NCBI RefSeq assembly: GCF_016742955.1
Contig: NZ_JABBYC010000010.1
Span: forward strand, 1 to 64,000
Origin: Myceligenerans indicum
GTDB taxonomy: Bacteria; Actinomycetota; Actinomycetes; Actinomycetales; Cellulomonadaceae
Direction: 5' to 3'
Length of the DNA: 64,000 bases
The notes beneath the pieces are model-generated. The model saw only the letters and a list, made by a program, of their open reading frames with translations, was not told the origin of the DNA and made no database searches. This document shows, in pieces, positions 1 to 6,994 of this stretch (its first letter is position 1; each line of letters starts with the position of its first letter). A program made the position numbers and the translations under genes.

Positions 1-68
1 TCCTCCGAGAACTCACCATCGACCTCACCCGCGACTACCAGCCACGCGGCAACCCACCCCGCACATGA
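1..68 (+). CDS. C-terminal end of a transposase/integrase (partial, cut by window edge)
   Basis: The third forward frame is open from the window edge to a TGA at 66-68 and gives about 21 residues. They contain LRELTIDLTRDYQP, which resembles the C-terminal tail of IS481-like integrase-core transposases (RELTIDPTRDYQP type). No catalytic part is visible, so the family call rests on memory of that tail and is tentative. The fragment stops 64 bp from a tRNA-Pro gene, a typical neighbourhood for mobile DNA. Whether the element is intact cannot be seen. Confidence 0.5.
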   Translation, partial: LRELTIDLTRDYQPRGNPPRT

Positions 69-70
69 CA

Positions 71-106
71 AATGGCCTGAACCCACAAACGTGGGTTCAG
101 GCCATT
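71..106 (-). terminator. Perfect 16-bp hairpin terminator, probably of tRNA-Pro
   Basis: AATGGCCTGAACCCAC at 71-86 pairs perfectly with 91-106 around an AAAC loop. On the minus strand, downstream of the tRNA, the stem is followed by TTTGTC, so it fits termination of the tRNA best. It can also stop the + strand transposase transcript. Confidence 0.75.
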
Positions 107-131
107 CCGATGTCCTGCGACATCACACCGT

Positions 132-204
<73 letters not shown>

Positions 205-416
205 TTTGGCCCGTCGGGCCATGTCCGAGAGTACCTGTTCCGGTCTCTCGGGGACGACCGAAATACTACCCCACGTCACACGGTGTTCCGCACTCGGGCC
301 AGTGGTGACGAGGGACACGCTGCCATGCGACGCGTGCACGATGCCCTTCACCGCGTCGTGCTGCGGCGAGGGCGGGGAGCGATCATGCCGGCTCGTGCCC
401 TCGCCGCCCGTGGCGC

Positions 417-779
417 TCAGACGAGCATGAACCCCAGTACGGCCGCCGAGCCTGCGAGGACCAGCAGCACGAGCGCGGGGATCGCCGGCTCCTTGCGGCG
501 GATGTGCACCACGACGGCGCCGATCATGGTGAGAGCCAGGGCGATCGCGGCGACCGGGCCCAGGGCCGGCACGACGCCGATGAGCATCGGGACGATCAGT
601 CCGATGCCACCCGCGATCTCGGCGACGCCGATCAGTCTGACGCCGGGTCCGGCGAAGTCCTCGACCCACCCCATCCCGGACGCTGCGAGCGCCTCCTTCG
701 AGCGCGAGGCCTTCATCGTGCCTGCGGCGAGGAAGGCCAGCGCGGTGATTCCGGCGACGATCCAGTAGGCGATGGTCAT
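417..779 (-). CDS. DoxX family membrane protein
   Basis: This 120-aa protein has four predicted membrane segments: the N-terminal IVAGITALAFLAAG segment, the VRLIGVAEIAGGIGLIVPML helix, the LGPVAAIALALTMIGAVVV helix, and a last helix ending at the C-terminus. GxAEIxGxxGL is the recognisable DoxX signature. DoxX proteins are small membrane proteins linked to thiol, quinone or oxidant stress; the substrate is unknown. The ATG at 779 is chosen because AAGGAG lies about 6 nt upstream; longer upstream starts would run into the divergent promoter. The divergent neighbour is a broken MarR gene, and DoxX genes are often controlled by MarR/DUF24 regulators, so this copy may have lost its repressor. 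Confidence 0.85.
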   Translation of the reverse strand: MTIAYWIVAGITALAFLAAGTMKASRSKEALAASGMGWVEDFAGPGVRLIGVAEIAGGIGLIVPMLIGVVPALGPVAAIALALTMIGAVVVHIRRKEPAIPALVLLVLAGSAAVLGFMLV

Positions 780-812
780 GGTCTGCTCCTTGAGTGAGCG
801 ATTACTTTCCTG

Positions 813-853
813 GGCAAGTGCCAGCATGGAGTGCTTCACTTGCCATGTCAAGT
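813..853. promoter_or_regulatory. Nested palindromes between doxX and the marR remnant (likely MarR operator)
   Basis: GGCAAGTG at 813-820 is inverted at 837-844 (CACTTGCC). A second inverted repeat, ACTTG-6-CAAGT, spans 838-853 and overlaps the presumed ATG of the MarR remnant at 845. Position in a divergent intergenic region and the MarR residue next door suggest a MarR-type operator. The protein that binds it is not known. Confidence 0.45.
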
Positions 854-1075
854 AAATCTGCCCGGCGCGGCCGCATGGACGACGGGCGCGCGGCCCGCGC
901 CGTGCTCGCCACGGAAGGTCTGCGCAAGGTCGCGGCGGCAACCCCGGCGCACATCGCCCTCGCTCGTGAGCTCGTGCTCGATCAGCTCACGTCCGAACAG
1001 ATCGATCAACTCACGGCGATCGCCACCACGACCTCCCGGGCATCAGGGCCGGAGGGGCATGCGCCTCACGCATGA
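845..1075 (+). pseudogene. MarR family regulator remnant, wing-HTH deleted
   Basis: The 76-codon frame begins MSSKSARRGR and then enters MDDGRAARAVLATEGLRKV, which matches the end of a MarR winged helix (DDGRA...LT..G) and the following dimerisation helix (HIALARELVLDQLTSEQI). A full MarR protein has about 140-160 residues; the N-terminal helices and the recognition helix, roughly 80 residues, are missing. It therefore cannot bind DNA as a normal MarR. A GTG at 794 in the same frame gives a longer version (93 aa) but adds no MarR sequence. It lies divergent from doxX, its likely former target. Confidence 0.6.
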
Positions 1076-1155
1076 CGTGACCGCTCGACGGGACTCGGGG
1101 CGCACCAGGCCGCCAGGGTGAGGCAGCGCGGCCACAGGCCACCGCGGCACCGCGA

Positions 1156-1689
1156 TCACACGACGGCGCCGTCCAGCTCCAGCCGGTAGGCGACGAGCAG
1201 GAGGTCGAGCTTGTCGTCGGGACTCCAGTCCCGTTCCGGCTCGCGCCGAAACCCCAGGCGCTCGTAAAGGCGGTGTGCGGCGCGCATCCGCGCCTGGCTG
1301 CTGAGCACGACGGCGGCCCTGCCGGCGATGCGGGCGCGGTCCAGGCAGGCGCGGGTCAGCGCCTCCCCCACGCCTCGCCGGCGGGCGTCCGGCGTGACGG
1401 CGAGCATGCGGATCTCCGCCTCGCCCTCGCCGGCGAGGTCTGACATCTCCCCCGGCCCGGAGACGAAGGTGACGCCTCCGAGGAGGCGATCGCCGGCCGC
1501 GCGGCGGTCGCGGTCCACGGCGACGAGCACGTCGGCCACGGCTGCCCGGCCGGCGACGTCGCGCAGCCTGGCCAGGTACGGGTCCTGGTCGCCGTAGTCG
1601 AGGAAGCCCTCGCGGAGGTAGGCCTGCGCGGTCAGCTCGCCGAGCGCCTCGTGCTCGCCGGGTGCCGCGGGTCGGATCGTGAAGTCCAC
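1156..1689 (-). CDS. GNAT family N-acetyltransferase
   Basis: The protein starts VDFTIRPAAPGEHEALGEL and has the GNAT core: acetyl-CoA binding motif A in IRMLAVTPDARRRGVGEAL, followed by the helix and LYERLGFRREPERDW motif B. Length is about 177 aa, normal for a single-domain GNAT. The substrate cannot be predicted. The GTG at 1689 is preferred because the family usually begins within a few residues of the first strand; an ATG at 1707 would add six residues. Neither has a convincing ribosome binding site. It lies 158 bp downstream of the thioredoxin operon on the same strand and may be read from it. Confidence 0.85.
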   Translation of the reverse strand: MDFTIRPAAPGEHEALGELTAQAYLREGFLDYGDQDPYLARLRDVAGRAAVADVLVAVDRDRRAAGDRLLGGVTFVSGPGEMSDLAGEGEAEIRMLAVTPDARRRGVGEALTRACLDRARIAGRAAVVLSSQARMRAAHRLYERLGFRREPERDWSPDDKLDLLLVAYRLELDGAVV

Positions 1690-1847
1690 GCCCGCAGTGT
1701 CACGCATGCGGCACGCGGCCGCCAGAACATTCCCGGTCTGCCGGCCCGCGCACAGCGAAGCCGGCGTCGTCCGTGGCCCGGAGCCCGTGCGGGCCGGGGG
1801 GCTGGACGGCGCCGGCCGTCGTTCGGCGAGCGACGCTCGCCGGGCGC

Positions 1848-2009
1848 TCAGTTGCCGAAGAGGCGGGCGAAGAACCCGGTGCGCGGCTCCTCCTCGTGAC
1901 CCTTGCAGCGCTGCGCGGCGGGGACGCCTCGCATGACGTCGTCCACATGCTGGCCGCAACCGGCCCAGGTGGTCTTGCCGCAGGTCTTGCAGTTGACGGG
2001 TCGGCACAT
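1848..2009 (-). CDS. Small conserved cysteine-rich protein (CKTCGKTTWAGCGQHVD)
   Basis: This 53-aa protein begins MCRPVNCKTCGKTTWAGCGQH, a motif of a widespread small-protein family of unknown function. Cysteines at 2, 7, 10 and 18 plus His21 could bind zinc or iron. The C-terminal half is charged, then ends with FFARLFGN. AAGGAATCC lies just before the ATG. It is the third gene after thioredoxin and the CsoR/CstR-like regulator on the same strand, so a redox- or metal-linked role is inferred from context only. Confidence 0.75.
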   Translation of the reverse strand: MCRPVNCKTCGKTTWAGCGQHVDDVMRGVPAAQRCKGHEEEPRTGFFARLFGN

Positions 2010-2053
2010 TTCAGGGATTCCTTGTCTGTCGGTGAGGAGGCAGGGGGCAGAGG

Positions 2054-2329
2054 TCAGGCGAGGGCGAGGAAGAGCTTCTCGAGTTCGTCGGTGGTCAGGC
2101 CGTCCCGGCTCTTCCCAGTCTCCGGCTCGGTGACGCACTCCTCCATCGCGGTGGCGACGATGACGAAGCCGGCGCGGTTGAGGGCGTGCGTGACCGCCGC
2201 GAGCTGGGTGACGACGTCTCGGCAGGACGCGTCGGACTCGACCGCGTCGATCACTGCGTCGAGCTGGCCGCGAGCGCGGCGCAGTCGGTTGACGACGCGG
2301 CGTCGGCTTGCTTCGTCGGAGGAGCTCAC
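2054..2329 (-). CDS. CsoR/RcnR-family regulator with CstR-type cysteines
   Basis: This 91-aa all-alpha protein belongs to the metal-sensitive regulator family (DUF156/CsoR). In CsoR, Cu(I) is bound by Cys36, His61 and Cys65. Here Cys36 (DASCRDVV) and Cys65 (AMEECVTEP) are present but residue 61 is Ala. Loss of the His with both Cys kept is the pattern of CstR, the persulfide sensor, so sulfur/redox sensing is more likely than copper. The start is a GTG with AAAGGA upstream. The gene follows thioredoxin by 165 bp, and a CsoR-type operator sits in the thioredoxin promoter. I infer that it represses this operon. The assignment of sensing chemistry is inference. Confidence 0.85.
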   Translation of the reverse strand: MSSSDEASRRRVVNRLRRARGQLDAVIDAVESDASCRDVVTQLAAVTHALNRAGFVIVATAMEECVTEPETGKSRDGLTTDELEKLFLALA

Positions 2330-2494
2330 GAGTTGTTCCTTTCGGTGACGACCGCGGGGGTCGCCGGCGTTGCGGGTCGGTGCGTACCGTGACGTTCGGT
2401 CCGTTGCGAGCAGGCCGTCCGTGCGGCAGCTGCCGCGGCCGTCGATCGGTCGGGCGGCAGGCGGTGGTGCCGCCCGCCGCCACGGCCGGCCTGT

Positions 2495-2869
2495 TCAGGC
2501 CTTCGCGGGCTGGTCCTGCTTGGCCAGCTCGGCGCGGACCTCGTCCATGTCGAGTCCTTCGACGGCGCCGATGACCTGGCTCAGCTGAGCGGAGCCGAGG
2601 GCGCCGGGTTGCGCGAACACGACGACGCCGTCCCGGAACGCGGCGAGCGTCGGGATCGAGGTGATGCCGAACGCCGCGGACAGCTCGCGCTGCGCCTCGG
2701 TGTCGATCTTCCCGAACACGATCTTCGGATGTTCCTCCGAGGCCTTCTCGAAGACGGGGGCGAAGGCGCGGCACGGAGGGCACCAGTCCGCCCAGAAGTC
2801 GAGCAGAACGATCTCGTTGTCGGCGACCGTCCGCTCCAGGTTGTCCTTGGTGATTTCGCGGGTAGCCAT
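2495..2869 (-). CDS. trxA: Thioredoxin (WCPPC active site)
   Basis: A 124-aa thioredoxin-fold protein. The redox motif is W-CPPC (Cys30, Cys33) instead of the common CGPC, and the cis-proline loop is TSIPTL (Pro73). CPPC changes the redox potential relative to classical thioredoxin in related proteins. The C-terminal tail after GAVEGLD is charged and slightly longer than usual. There is no Shine-Dalgarno sequence; the predicted transcription start is about 2 nt before the ATG, so the mRNA looks leaderless. It is the first gene of a likely operon with the CstR-like regulator and the small Cys protein, consistent with repair or trafficking of persulfides or disulfides. Confidence 0.93.
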   Translation of the reverse strand: MATREITKDNLERTVADNEIVLLDFWADWCPPCRAFAPVFEKASEEHPKIVFGKIDTEAQRELSAAFGITSIPTLAAFRDGVVVFAQPGALGSAQLSQVIGAVEGLDMDEVRAELAKQDQPAKA

Positions 2870-2877
2870 GCCACGAT

Positions 2878-2906
2878 GATATACCCATGGGGGTATCCGG
2901 GGTCAA
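2878..2906 (-). promoter_or_regulatory. Thioredoxin promoter with embedded CsoR/CstR operator
   Basis: Read on the minus strand: -35 TTGACC (2901-2906), exactly 17 bp spacer, -10 TATATC (2878-2883). The spacer and part of the -10 hold the palindrome ATACCC-4-GGGTAT at 2881-2896, which resembles CsoR/CstR operators. Binding there would block RNA polymerase. The start site falls near 2871, beside the ATG at 2869. Confidence 0.75.
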
Positions 2907-2975
2907 TGGCTCGTGCGTCACAGGAGCACCCGGGAAGGTGCCGCCCGACGCCGCGGCCCCGGTACGGCACCGGCG

Positions 2976-3215
2976 TTCCGTCCGGACCTGGGCGAACGGG
3001 CGCCGCCCGACGCCGCGGACGGCGGCCCGCGCGGCCTGGTGGCCGCCCGCCACCTGTCCGACGACGAAGGGCCGCTCGACCTGTTCGCCCTGCCCGGTGA
3101 CCCTGCCGCCGCCGACACGCTGCTCGGCGCGGCCTCCGCATGGGCACGCTCGCAGGGCGGCGAGGTCGAGGCGTCGTTCGGCGCACCGCTCGCCGACCAG
3201 CCGCCCGCCCGAGCG
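2976..3215 (+). pseudogene. Possible gene fragment with acetyltransferase-like tail
   Basis: Between the thioredoxin promoter and the hydrolase there is no intact gene, but the frame through 2976-3215 has strong coding character (G/C third positions, Asp/Leu/Ala second-position pattern). It reads GLVAARHLSDDEGPLDLF and AADTLLGAASAWARSQGGEV, a layout resembling the C-terminal half of a GNAT-like protein. No credible start and no conserved end are seen. A 17-bp direct repeat (2940-2956 and 3002-3018) lies at its upstream edge. The identity is weakly supported. Confidence 0.3.
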
Positions 3216-3294
3216 GGACCCCGGTCGTACGGCCGACGGGCCCGGCCCCGCCGGAGCGCGGCGGCCGCCCGGCATCGGCGTGCGCGGCGCTCCG

Positions 3295-3316
3295 GCGGGC
3301 CGGGATCCCTGCCCGC
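3295..3316 (-). terminator. Weak hairpin after the GH5 gene
   Basis: GCGGGC at 3295-3300 pairs with GCCCGC at 3311-3316 across a 10-nt loop, 14 bp past the stop codon of the hydrolase on the minus strand. No T-run follows, so this is only a possible terminator. Confidence 0.3.
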
Positions 3317-3330
3317 GATGACGGGACCGG

Positions 3331-4830
3331 TCAGAGCGTCCAGTGCTGGTTGGCGCCACCCCAGCAGGAGTACTGGTCCAGCCGCGCGCTGTTCGCGGTC
3401 GACTGTCCGAGCACGTCGAGGCACTTGCCCGAGTGACGGGCCACGAGCTCCACGACCCCGCCTCCGGCGTCGCGCACCTCCCACTGCTGGTTGGTGCCGC
3501 CGTTGCAGGTCCACTGGATGGCCTGGGCGCCGTTGGCGGTCGAGGCACCGTCCACGTCGAGGCAGAGCCGAGAGCCCTGGTTCACGATCTGGTGGTAGCC
3601 GTTGCCCAGGTCGTTCAGCACCCACTGCTGGTTGGCGCCGCCGTGACAGGTGTACTGGATGATCTCGGCCCCGGCAGAGGTGGAGCCGCTGACGACGTCG
3701 GCGCACTTGCCCGAGCCCTCACCCACGATCGCGACCGTGCCGGGGCTGCCGCCGTCGGGGTCCACCGCGTCGCCCCACCCCCAGCGCAGGCGGTTCGCGC
3801 CCGACCCGTTGCGGACCGTGAGCGACAGGTTGGTCCCGCTACCGCTCAGGGAGAACATCGAGTACCCGTCATAGCCGATGCTTCCGGGCTTGCCGCCGAT
3901 CGCCGGCCAGTACGTACCGCCCATGGAGTTGTCGCGCATGACGTCGGTGACCGCGCGGATGTGGCGCACGAAGTTGTCGGTGCTGTTCGGGTCGCCGTAG
4001 TCGCGGCCGTCGTGCATCGCGGCGCCGAACTCGGTGATGACGGCGCGGTCCGCGCAGGCGCCGAGGCGCGTGGTCGCGTGGTCGTACCACTGCTGGTAGG
4101 TCTTCTCGCCGTAGAAGAAGGCGTAGTGGTGGTAGGAGAACAGCGTGCCGTCGAAGCGGGAGTCGGTGCACAGGTCGCGCAGGTCCTGGCTGTAGCCGGT
4201 ACCGCCGATCAGGACCCGGTTGTCCGGTGCGGAGGAGTGGTCACCCAGCCAGGTCGCAGCCACGTCCCGCCATTCGGCGGACGTGTAGCCGTGCGGCTCG
4301 TTCATCGGCTCGAAGTAGACGCTCGAGTTGCCGCCGTACTGGGAGATGACGGTGGACCACATGCCGTTCCAGGCGGCGTAGTCCGTGACGCGGCCGCCCG
4401 AGGCGGCGCCGTCCTCCCAGTACGCCAGGATCACCTTGAAGCCGCGTCCGGTGGCGGCGTCGATCGCGCCGCGGTAGCGGTTCCACCAGTCCGTGCCGAC
4501 GGTGTGGGTGTTGACCGGCAGCCGCACGGTGTTGATGCCGAGCAGCGACTCCATGTCGTCGTAGATGGCGTTCGCCTTGGCCTGCACGGTGGCATAGCTG
4601 TCGGAGCCGTCGAGCCCGTCGATGACGAGCGGGCCGGTGCTGAAGTTGTCGCCCAGCACCGCCCAGTTCGCGCCCCGGAACTGGCTGGTGTCGGCGGCTG
4701 CCGGCGTCGCGGTGGCCAGCGCGACGGCCGGCAGGAGCGCGCATGCGGCGAGCATGCTGAGGATCCGGCGGAGCGGCCGCCGGGTGGACGGGCGCCGGGA
4801 GGGCGCGCGGAGGGTGCGGAGGATTCTCAT
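3331..4830 (-). CDS. Secreted GH5 glycoside hydrolase with C-terminal ricin-type lectin domain
   Basis: A 499-aa exported enzyme. Residues 1-46 are a signal peptide: arginine-rich start, hydrophobic ILSMLAACALLPAVALA, cleavage after TPAAA. The catalytic domain (about 50-345) is GH5-like: acid/base Glu178 in FEPMNEPHG and nucleophile Glu267 in VITEFGA, with HHY between them. Residues 370-499 form a ricin-type beta-trefoil (CBM13-like) with three QxW repeats: GGANQQW, GGTNQQW, GGANQHW. It probably cuts a beta-glucan, mannan or related plant or fungal polysaccharide outside the cell; the exact substrate is not readable. The ATG at 4830 is chosen because it begins the signal peptide. It stands alone, with a LacI-like operator upstream. 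Confidence 0.9.
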   Translation of the reverse strand: MRILRTLRAPSRRPSTRRPLRRILSMLAACALLPAVALATATPAAADTSQFRGANWAVLGDNFSTGPLVIDGLDGSDSYATVQAKANAIYDDMESLLGINTVRLPVNTHTVGTDWWNRYRGAIDAATGRGFKVILAYWEDGAASGGRVTDYAAWNGMWSTVISQYGGNSSVYFEPMNEPHGYTSAEWRDVAATWLGDHSSAPDNRVLIGGTGYSQDLRDLCTDSRFDGTLFSYHHYAFFYGEKTYQQWYDHATTRLGACADRAVITEFGAAMHDGRDYGDPNSTDNFVRHIRAVTDVMRDNSMGGTYWPAIGGKPGSIGYDGYSMFSLSGSGTNLSLTVRNGSGANRLRWGWGDAVDPDGGSPGTVAIVGEGSGKCADVVSGSTSAGAEIIQYTCHGGANQQWVLNDLGNGYHQIVNQGSRLCLDVDGASTANGAQAIQWTCNGGTNQQWEVRDAGGGVVELVARHSGKCLDVLGQSTANSARLDQYSCWGGANQHWTL

Positions 4831-4882
4831 GACGTCGACCGATCTCGTGCGGCTCTGCACGGTAGGGGCTCGAGCAATGCTG

Positions 4883-4918
4883 AACATCACGCCATATCGT
4901 GATGTTAACGTCAACATC
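4883..4918. promoter_or_regulatory. Two overlapping palindromes upstream of the GH5 gene (LacI-type operator)
   Basis: AACATCACG at 4883-4891 is inverted at 4898-4906 with a 6-bp centre. The adjacent TGTTAACGTCAACA (4903-4916) is a CG-centred palindrome of the kind bound by LacI-family sugar repressors; its flanks extend it to GATGTT-6-AACATC (4901-4918). They lie 53-88 bp before the start codon. Substrate-induced control of the hydrolase is inferred; no LacI gene is in the window. Confidence 0.55.
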
Positions 4919-4979
4919 GAGATCAAGGATGGCGAGTCCGGCGTCGTGAGTCAACCGTCAGCGCTGTCCGCGCTGCCTC

Positions 4980-5501
4980 CTACTCGCGGACCGGCTCGCC
5001 CTGCGGGGTCACGACCCACCACACGCCCTTCACGCCCTGGCCCATGGTGTCTCCCGGCTGCGTGTCGGACGCGAAGTAGTACAGGGGCCAGCCGTCGAGC
5101 GTCAGCTGCGGCTCACCGTCGGACCCGGTGATGGTGCCGATCTCACCGGTCACCCCGTCTGCCTGCACGTCGTCCCCGCCGTGGACCGGAGGCCACGCGG
5201 CAAGGCATTCACCGGCGCAGGTGGACTCTCCCGAACCCTGGGTGTCGCTGTCGAACTGGTAGACGGTCATGCCGTCGCCGTCGGTCACGATCGTCCCGAG
5301 GTCCGTGTCGGCGACGCCGAGGGACGCCGCGGCCATGCCGCCGTCGTCCATGCCGGCATCGCCGGAGTCCGACTCCTCGGCGGGCGCGCCGTAGCCGCCC
5401 GTGTCGCCACCCGTGTCCGAGCCTCCGGAGCATCCCGCCAGGACGAACATCAGGGCAAGTGCGGGCGCGGCCGCACGGGTCATCAGAGTCGTGGTGCGCA
5501 T
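4980..5501 (-). CDS. Lipoprotein with two secreted repeats (Lipoprotein_15 type)
   Basis: A 173-aa lipoprotein. The signal peptide ends in the lipobox LAGC with Cys24 as lipidation site. A flexible Gly/Asp/Ser-rich linker (about 25-62) follows. Two copies of the 'secreted repeat of unknown function' come next: one around VYQFDSDTQGSGESTCAG with CAGECLAAWPP, and one around LTLDGWPLYYFASDTQPGD ending GVWWVV. AGAGGA precedes the ATG. It is the third gene of the sigma/anti-sigma operon, 68 bp after the anti-sigma stop. The repeat family is often encoded next to ECF sigma factors, which suggests it is an output or accessory of that envelope-stress circuit. Confidence 0.9.
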   Translation of the reverse strand: MRTTTLMTRAAAPALALMFVLAGCSGGSDTGGDTGGYGAPAEESDSGDAGMDDGGMAAASLGVADTDLGTIVTDGDGMTVYQFDSDTQGSGESTCAGECLAAWPPVHGGDDVQADGVTGEIGTITGSDGEPQLTLDGWPLYYFASDTQPGDTMGQGVKGVWWVVTPQGEPVRE

Positions 5502-5569
5502 GGGTCTCTTCCTCTCGGTTTCCGGATGGATCCTGGTGTGTGCGGGGGATCCGGAAGTCCCGCCGCGTC

Positions 5570-6310
5570 TCATCCCGCGTCGCCCGCGCCGTCCTCCAGA
5601 TCGGCGCTGAGCAAGGGGTCAGTTGCATCGTCCGCGGAATACACGCTGATCGCGGCGATGTCGTCTCGGGTCAGGGCGGTCGCCGCGTCCAGCCGCACGG
5701 TGCTGCCGGGCGCCGCGGTCCACGTCGAGACCTGGCTGGTGGCTCCGTCGCCGGACGTGACCACGAGCGCGTAGGCGCGCTTCGCCGGGGAACCCGCGCC
5801 GGGAACGTACGTGGCCGGGTCGGGGGCGTACGTGCACACCATGGTGAGCTGCGTGCCCCACTTCTTGTCCGTCAGCTCGACGTTCGCCGACAGCCGCGAC
5901 TGCCCGGACGCCACCAGCCCGACCGTCTCCGCCGGGAGCACGGCGGGCGCCGAGCCACCGGGCGGCAGGTTGAGGACGACGACGGTCACGGCCGCGGCCG
6001 CCGCCGCGCTGATCGCGCCACCCCACAGGAGCGACCGCCCGCGCCGCCGAGCCCGGCGGCGCACGACCAGGTCCACCAGGTCGGTCGCCGGGCCGTCCGT
6101 GTCCACCGCACGAGGACCGAGCCCGTCCCCGCCCGCCGCCCGCAGGAGGCCCGGCACCGGCGCCAGCTCGGCGACCTGCGTGCGGCAGCGTGCGCATTCG
6201 TCCAGGTGCTCGGCGAACGCCCGCCGGTCGGCCGCCGTGAGCGCCCCCAGCACGTAGGCCGCGTCCCAGTCGGCGAACTCCTCGTGACGAGGTCCGGTCT
6301 CGTCGGTCAT
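5570..6310 (-). CDS. Membrane anti-sigma factor with zinc-binding N-terminus
   Basis: A 246-aa protein. The N-terminal anti-sigma domain contains the HxxxCxxC zinc motif (His35, Cys39, Cys42 in HLDECARC). One membrane helix follows near residues 93-115 (LLWGGAISAAAAAAVTVVVL), then an extracytoplasmic domain of about 130 residues. It overlaps the sigma gene by 4 bp (ATGA), so the two are translationally coupled. It should bind and silence the upstream sigma factor until an envelope or redox signal releases it. The arrangement matches SigL-RslA of mycobacteria, supported by the promoter in front of the operon. Confidence 0.9.
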   Translation of the reverse strand: MTDETGPRHEEFADWDAAYVLGALTAADRRAFAEHLDECARCRTQVAELAPVPGLLRAAGGDGLGPRAVDTDGPATDLVDLVVRRRARRRGRSLLWGGAISAAAAAAVTVVVLNLPPGGSAPAVLPAETVGLVASGQSRLSANVELTDKKWGTQLTMVCTYAPDPATYVPGAGSPAKRAYALVVTSGDGATSQVSTWTAAPGSTVRLDAATALTRDDIAAISVYSADDATDPLLSADLEDGAGDAG

Positions 6311-6822
6311 CGCACGACTCCCCTCTCCTGCAGCGCGAGGCGCAGTGCCCGCAGCCCGTAGTGCAGCCGCGACTTCACCGTTCCCTCCGGGACGTCGAGC
6401 AGCTCGGCCAGCTCGGCGGTGCTCCGCCCACCGAAGTACGCGTGTGCGATCACCGCCCGGTGGTCCTCCGTGAGGTCCCCGAGGGCCTCCGCCACGAGGA
6501 TCGCGTCGAACAGCTCGTCCGTGCGGTCGCCCGCCCCGCCGCCGTCATGGTCGGGCAGCGACTCCACGACGGTCTCGTGCCGCCGCCGCGCGCTGCGGGC
6601 GTCGTCGATGACCAGGTTCCGCGCCACGGTGAGCATCCACGCCCGCGCGGCATCCGGGTCCTTGCGTGCCAGGCGGGGGCTGCGCCACGCGCGCAGCAGG
6701 GTCTCCTGCACGATGTCGTCCGCGCCCGTCGTGGTCCCCGTCAGCCGCACGACGTACCGCCACACCGCCGCGGCGTGGCGGTCGTGCAGATCACGCAGCA
6801 CCGCCTGATCACCAGCCCGCAC
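6307..6822 (-). CDS. ECF sigma factor, SigL-like
   Basis: A 171-aa sigma-70 family protein with region 2 (LHDRHAAAVWRYVVRLTG, then DDIVQETLLRAWR) and region 4 (LTEDHRAVIAHAYFGGRS, then LLDVPEGTVKSRLHYGLRAL). It has only regions 2 and 4, as ECF factors do. Start is a GTG at 6822 with GGGAGGGAGGGC upstream; an overlapping ATG lies out of frame. It heads the sigma/anti-sigma/lipoprotein operon. TGAACC-N16-CGTGTC upstream matches the autoregulated promoter type reported for M. tuberculosis SigL. Orthology to SigL is inferred from promoter, gene order and the zinc anti-sigma; it was not tested by phylogeny. Confidence 0.88.
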   Translation of the reverse strand: MRAGDQAVLRDLHDRHAAAVWRYVVRLTGTTTGADDIVQETLLRAWRSPRLARKDPDAARAWMLTVARNLVIDDARSARRRHETVVESLPDHDGGGAGDRTDELFDAILVAEALGDLTEDHRAVIAHAYFGGRSTAELAELLDVPEGTVKSRLHYGLRALRLALQERGVVR

Positions 6823-6901
6823 ATGCCCTCCCTCCCGAGCGACGGATCCCGTACCCGGCGGCCCGCGAAGCGGCGCCCGGCACTCCTACCAGCCTGCCCT
6901 G

Positions 6902-6929
6902 GACACGAGAGGGACGCCGTTTCGGTTCA
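6902..6929 (-). promoter_or_regulatory. SigL-type ECF promoter of the sigma operon
   Basis: On the minus strand, TGAACC (6924-6929), a 16-bp spacer and CGTGTC (6902-6907). This is the SigL-type consensus and indicates autoregulation. The leader would be about 70 nt to the GTG at 6822. The remaining DNA between 6930 and 6994 holds nothing recognisable. Confidence 0.65.
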
Positions 6930-6994
6930 ACGCATCGCCCAACACGATGCGAGACCGAGCATTCGCGGCGGACGGTCCGGCCGTCCCGGGGCCG

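Noticed and set aside
2054..2329. Copper-responsive CsoR
   Set aside because: His61 of the Cu(I) site is Ala and no copper ATPase or chaperone gene is near; the CstR pattern fits better.
3343..4902. Long + strand open frame (about 519 codons) across the GH5 gene
   Set aside because: It is the antisense shadow of a high-GC gene. The minus frame has a signal peptide, GH5 catalytic motifs and a lectin domain; the + frame has none.
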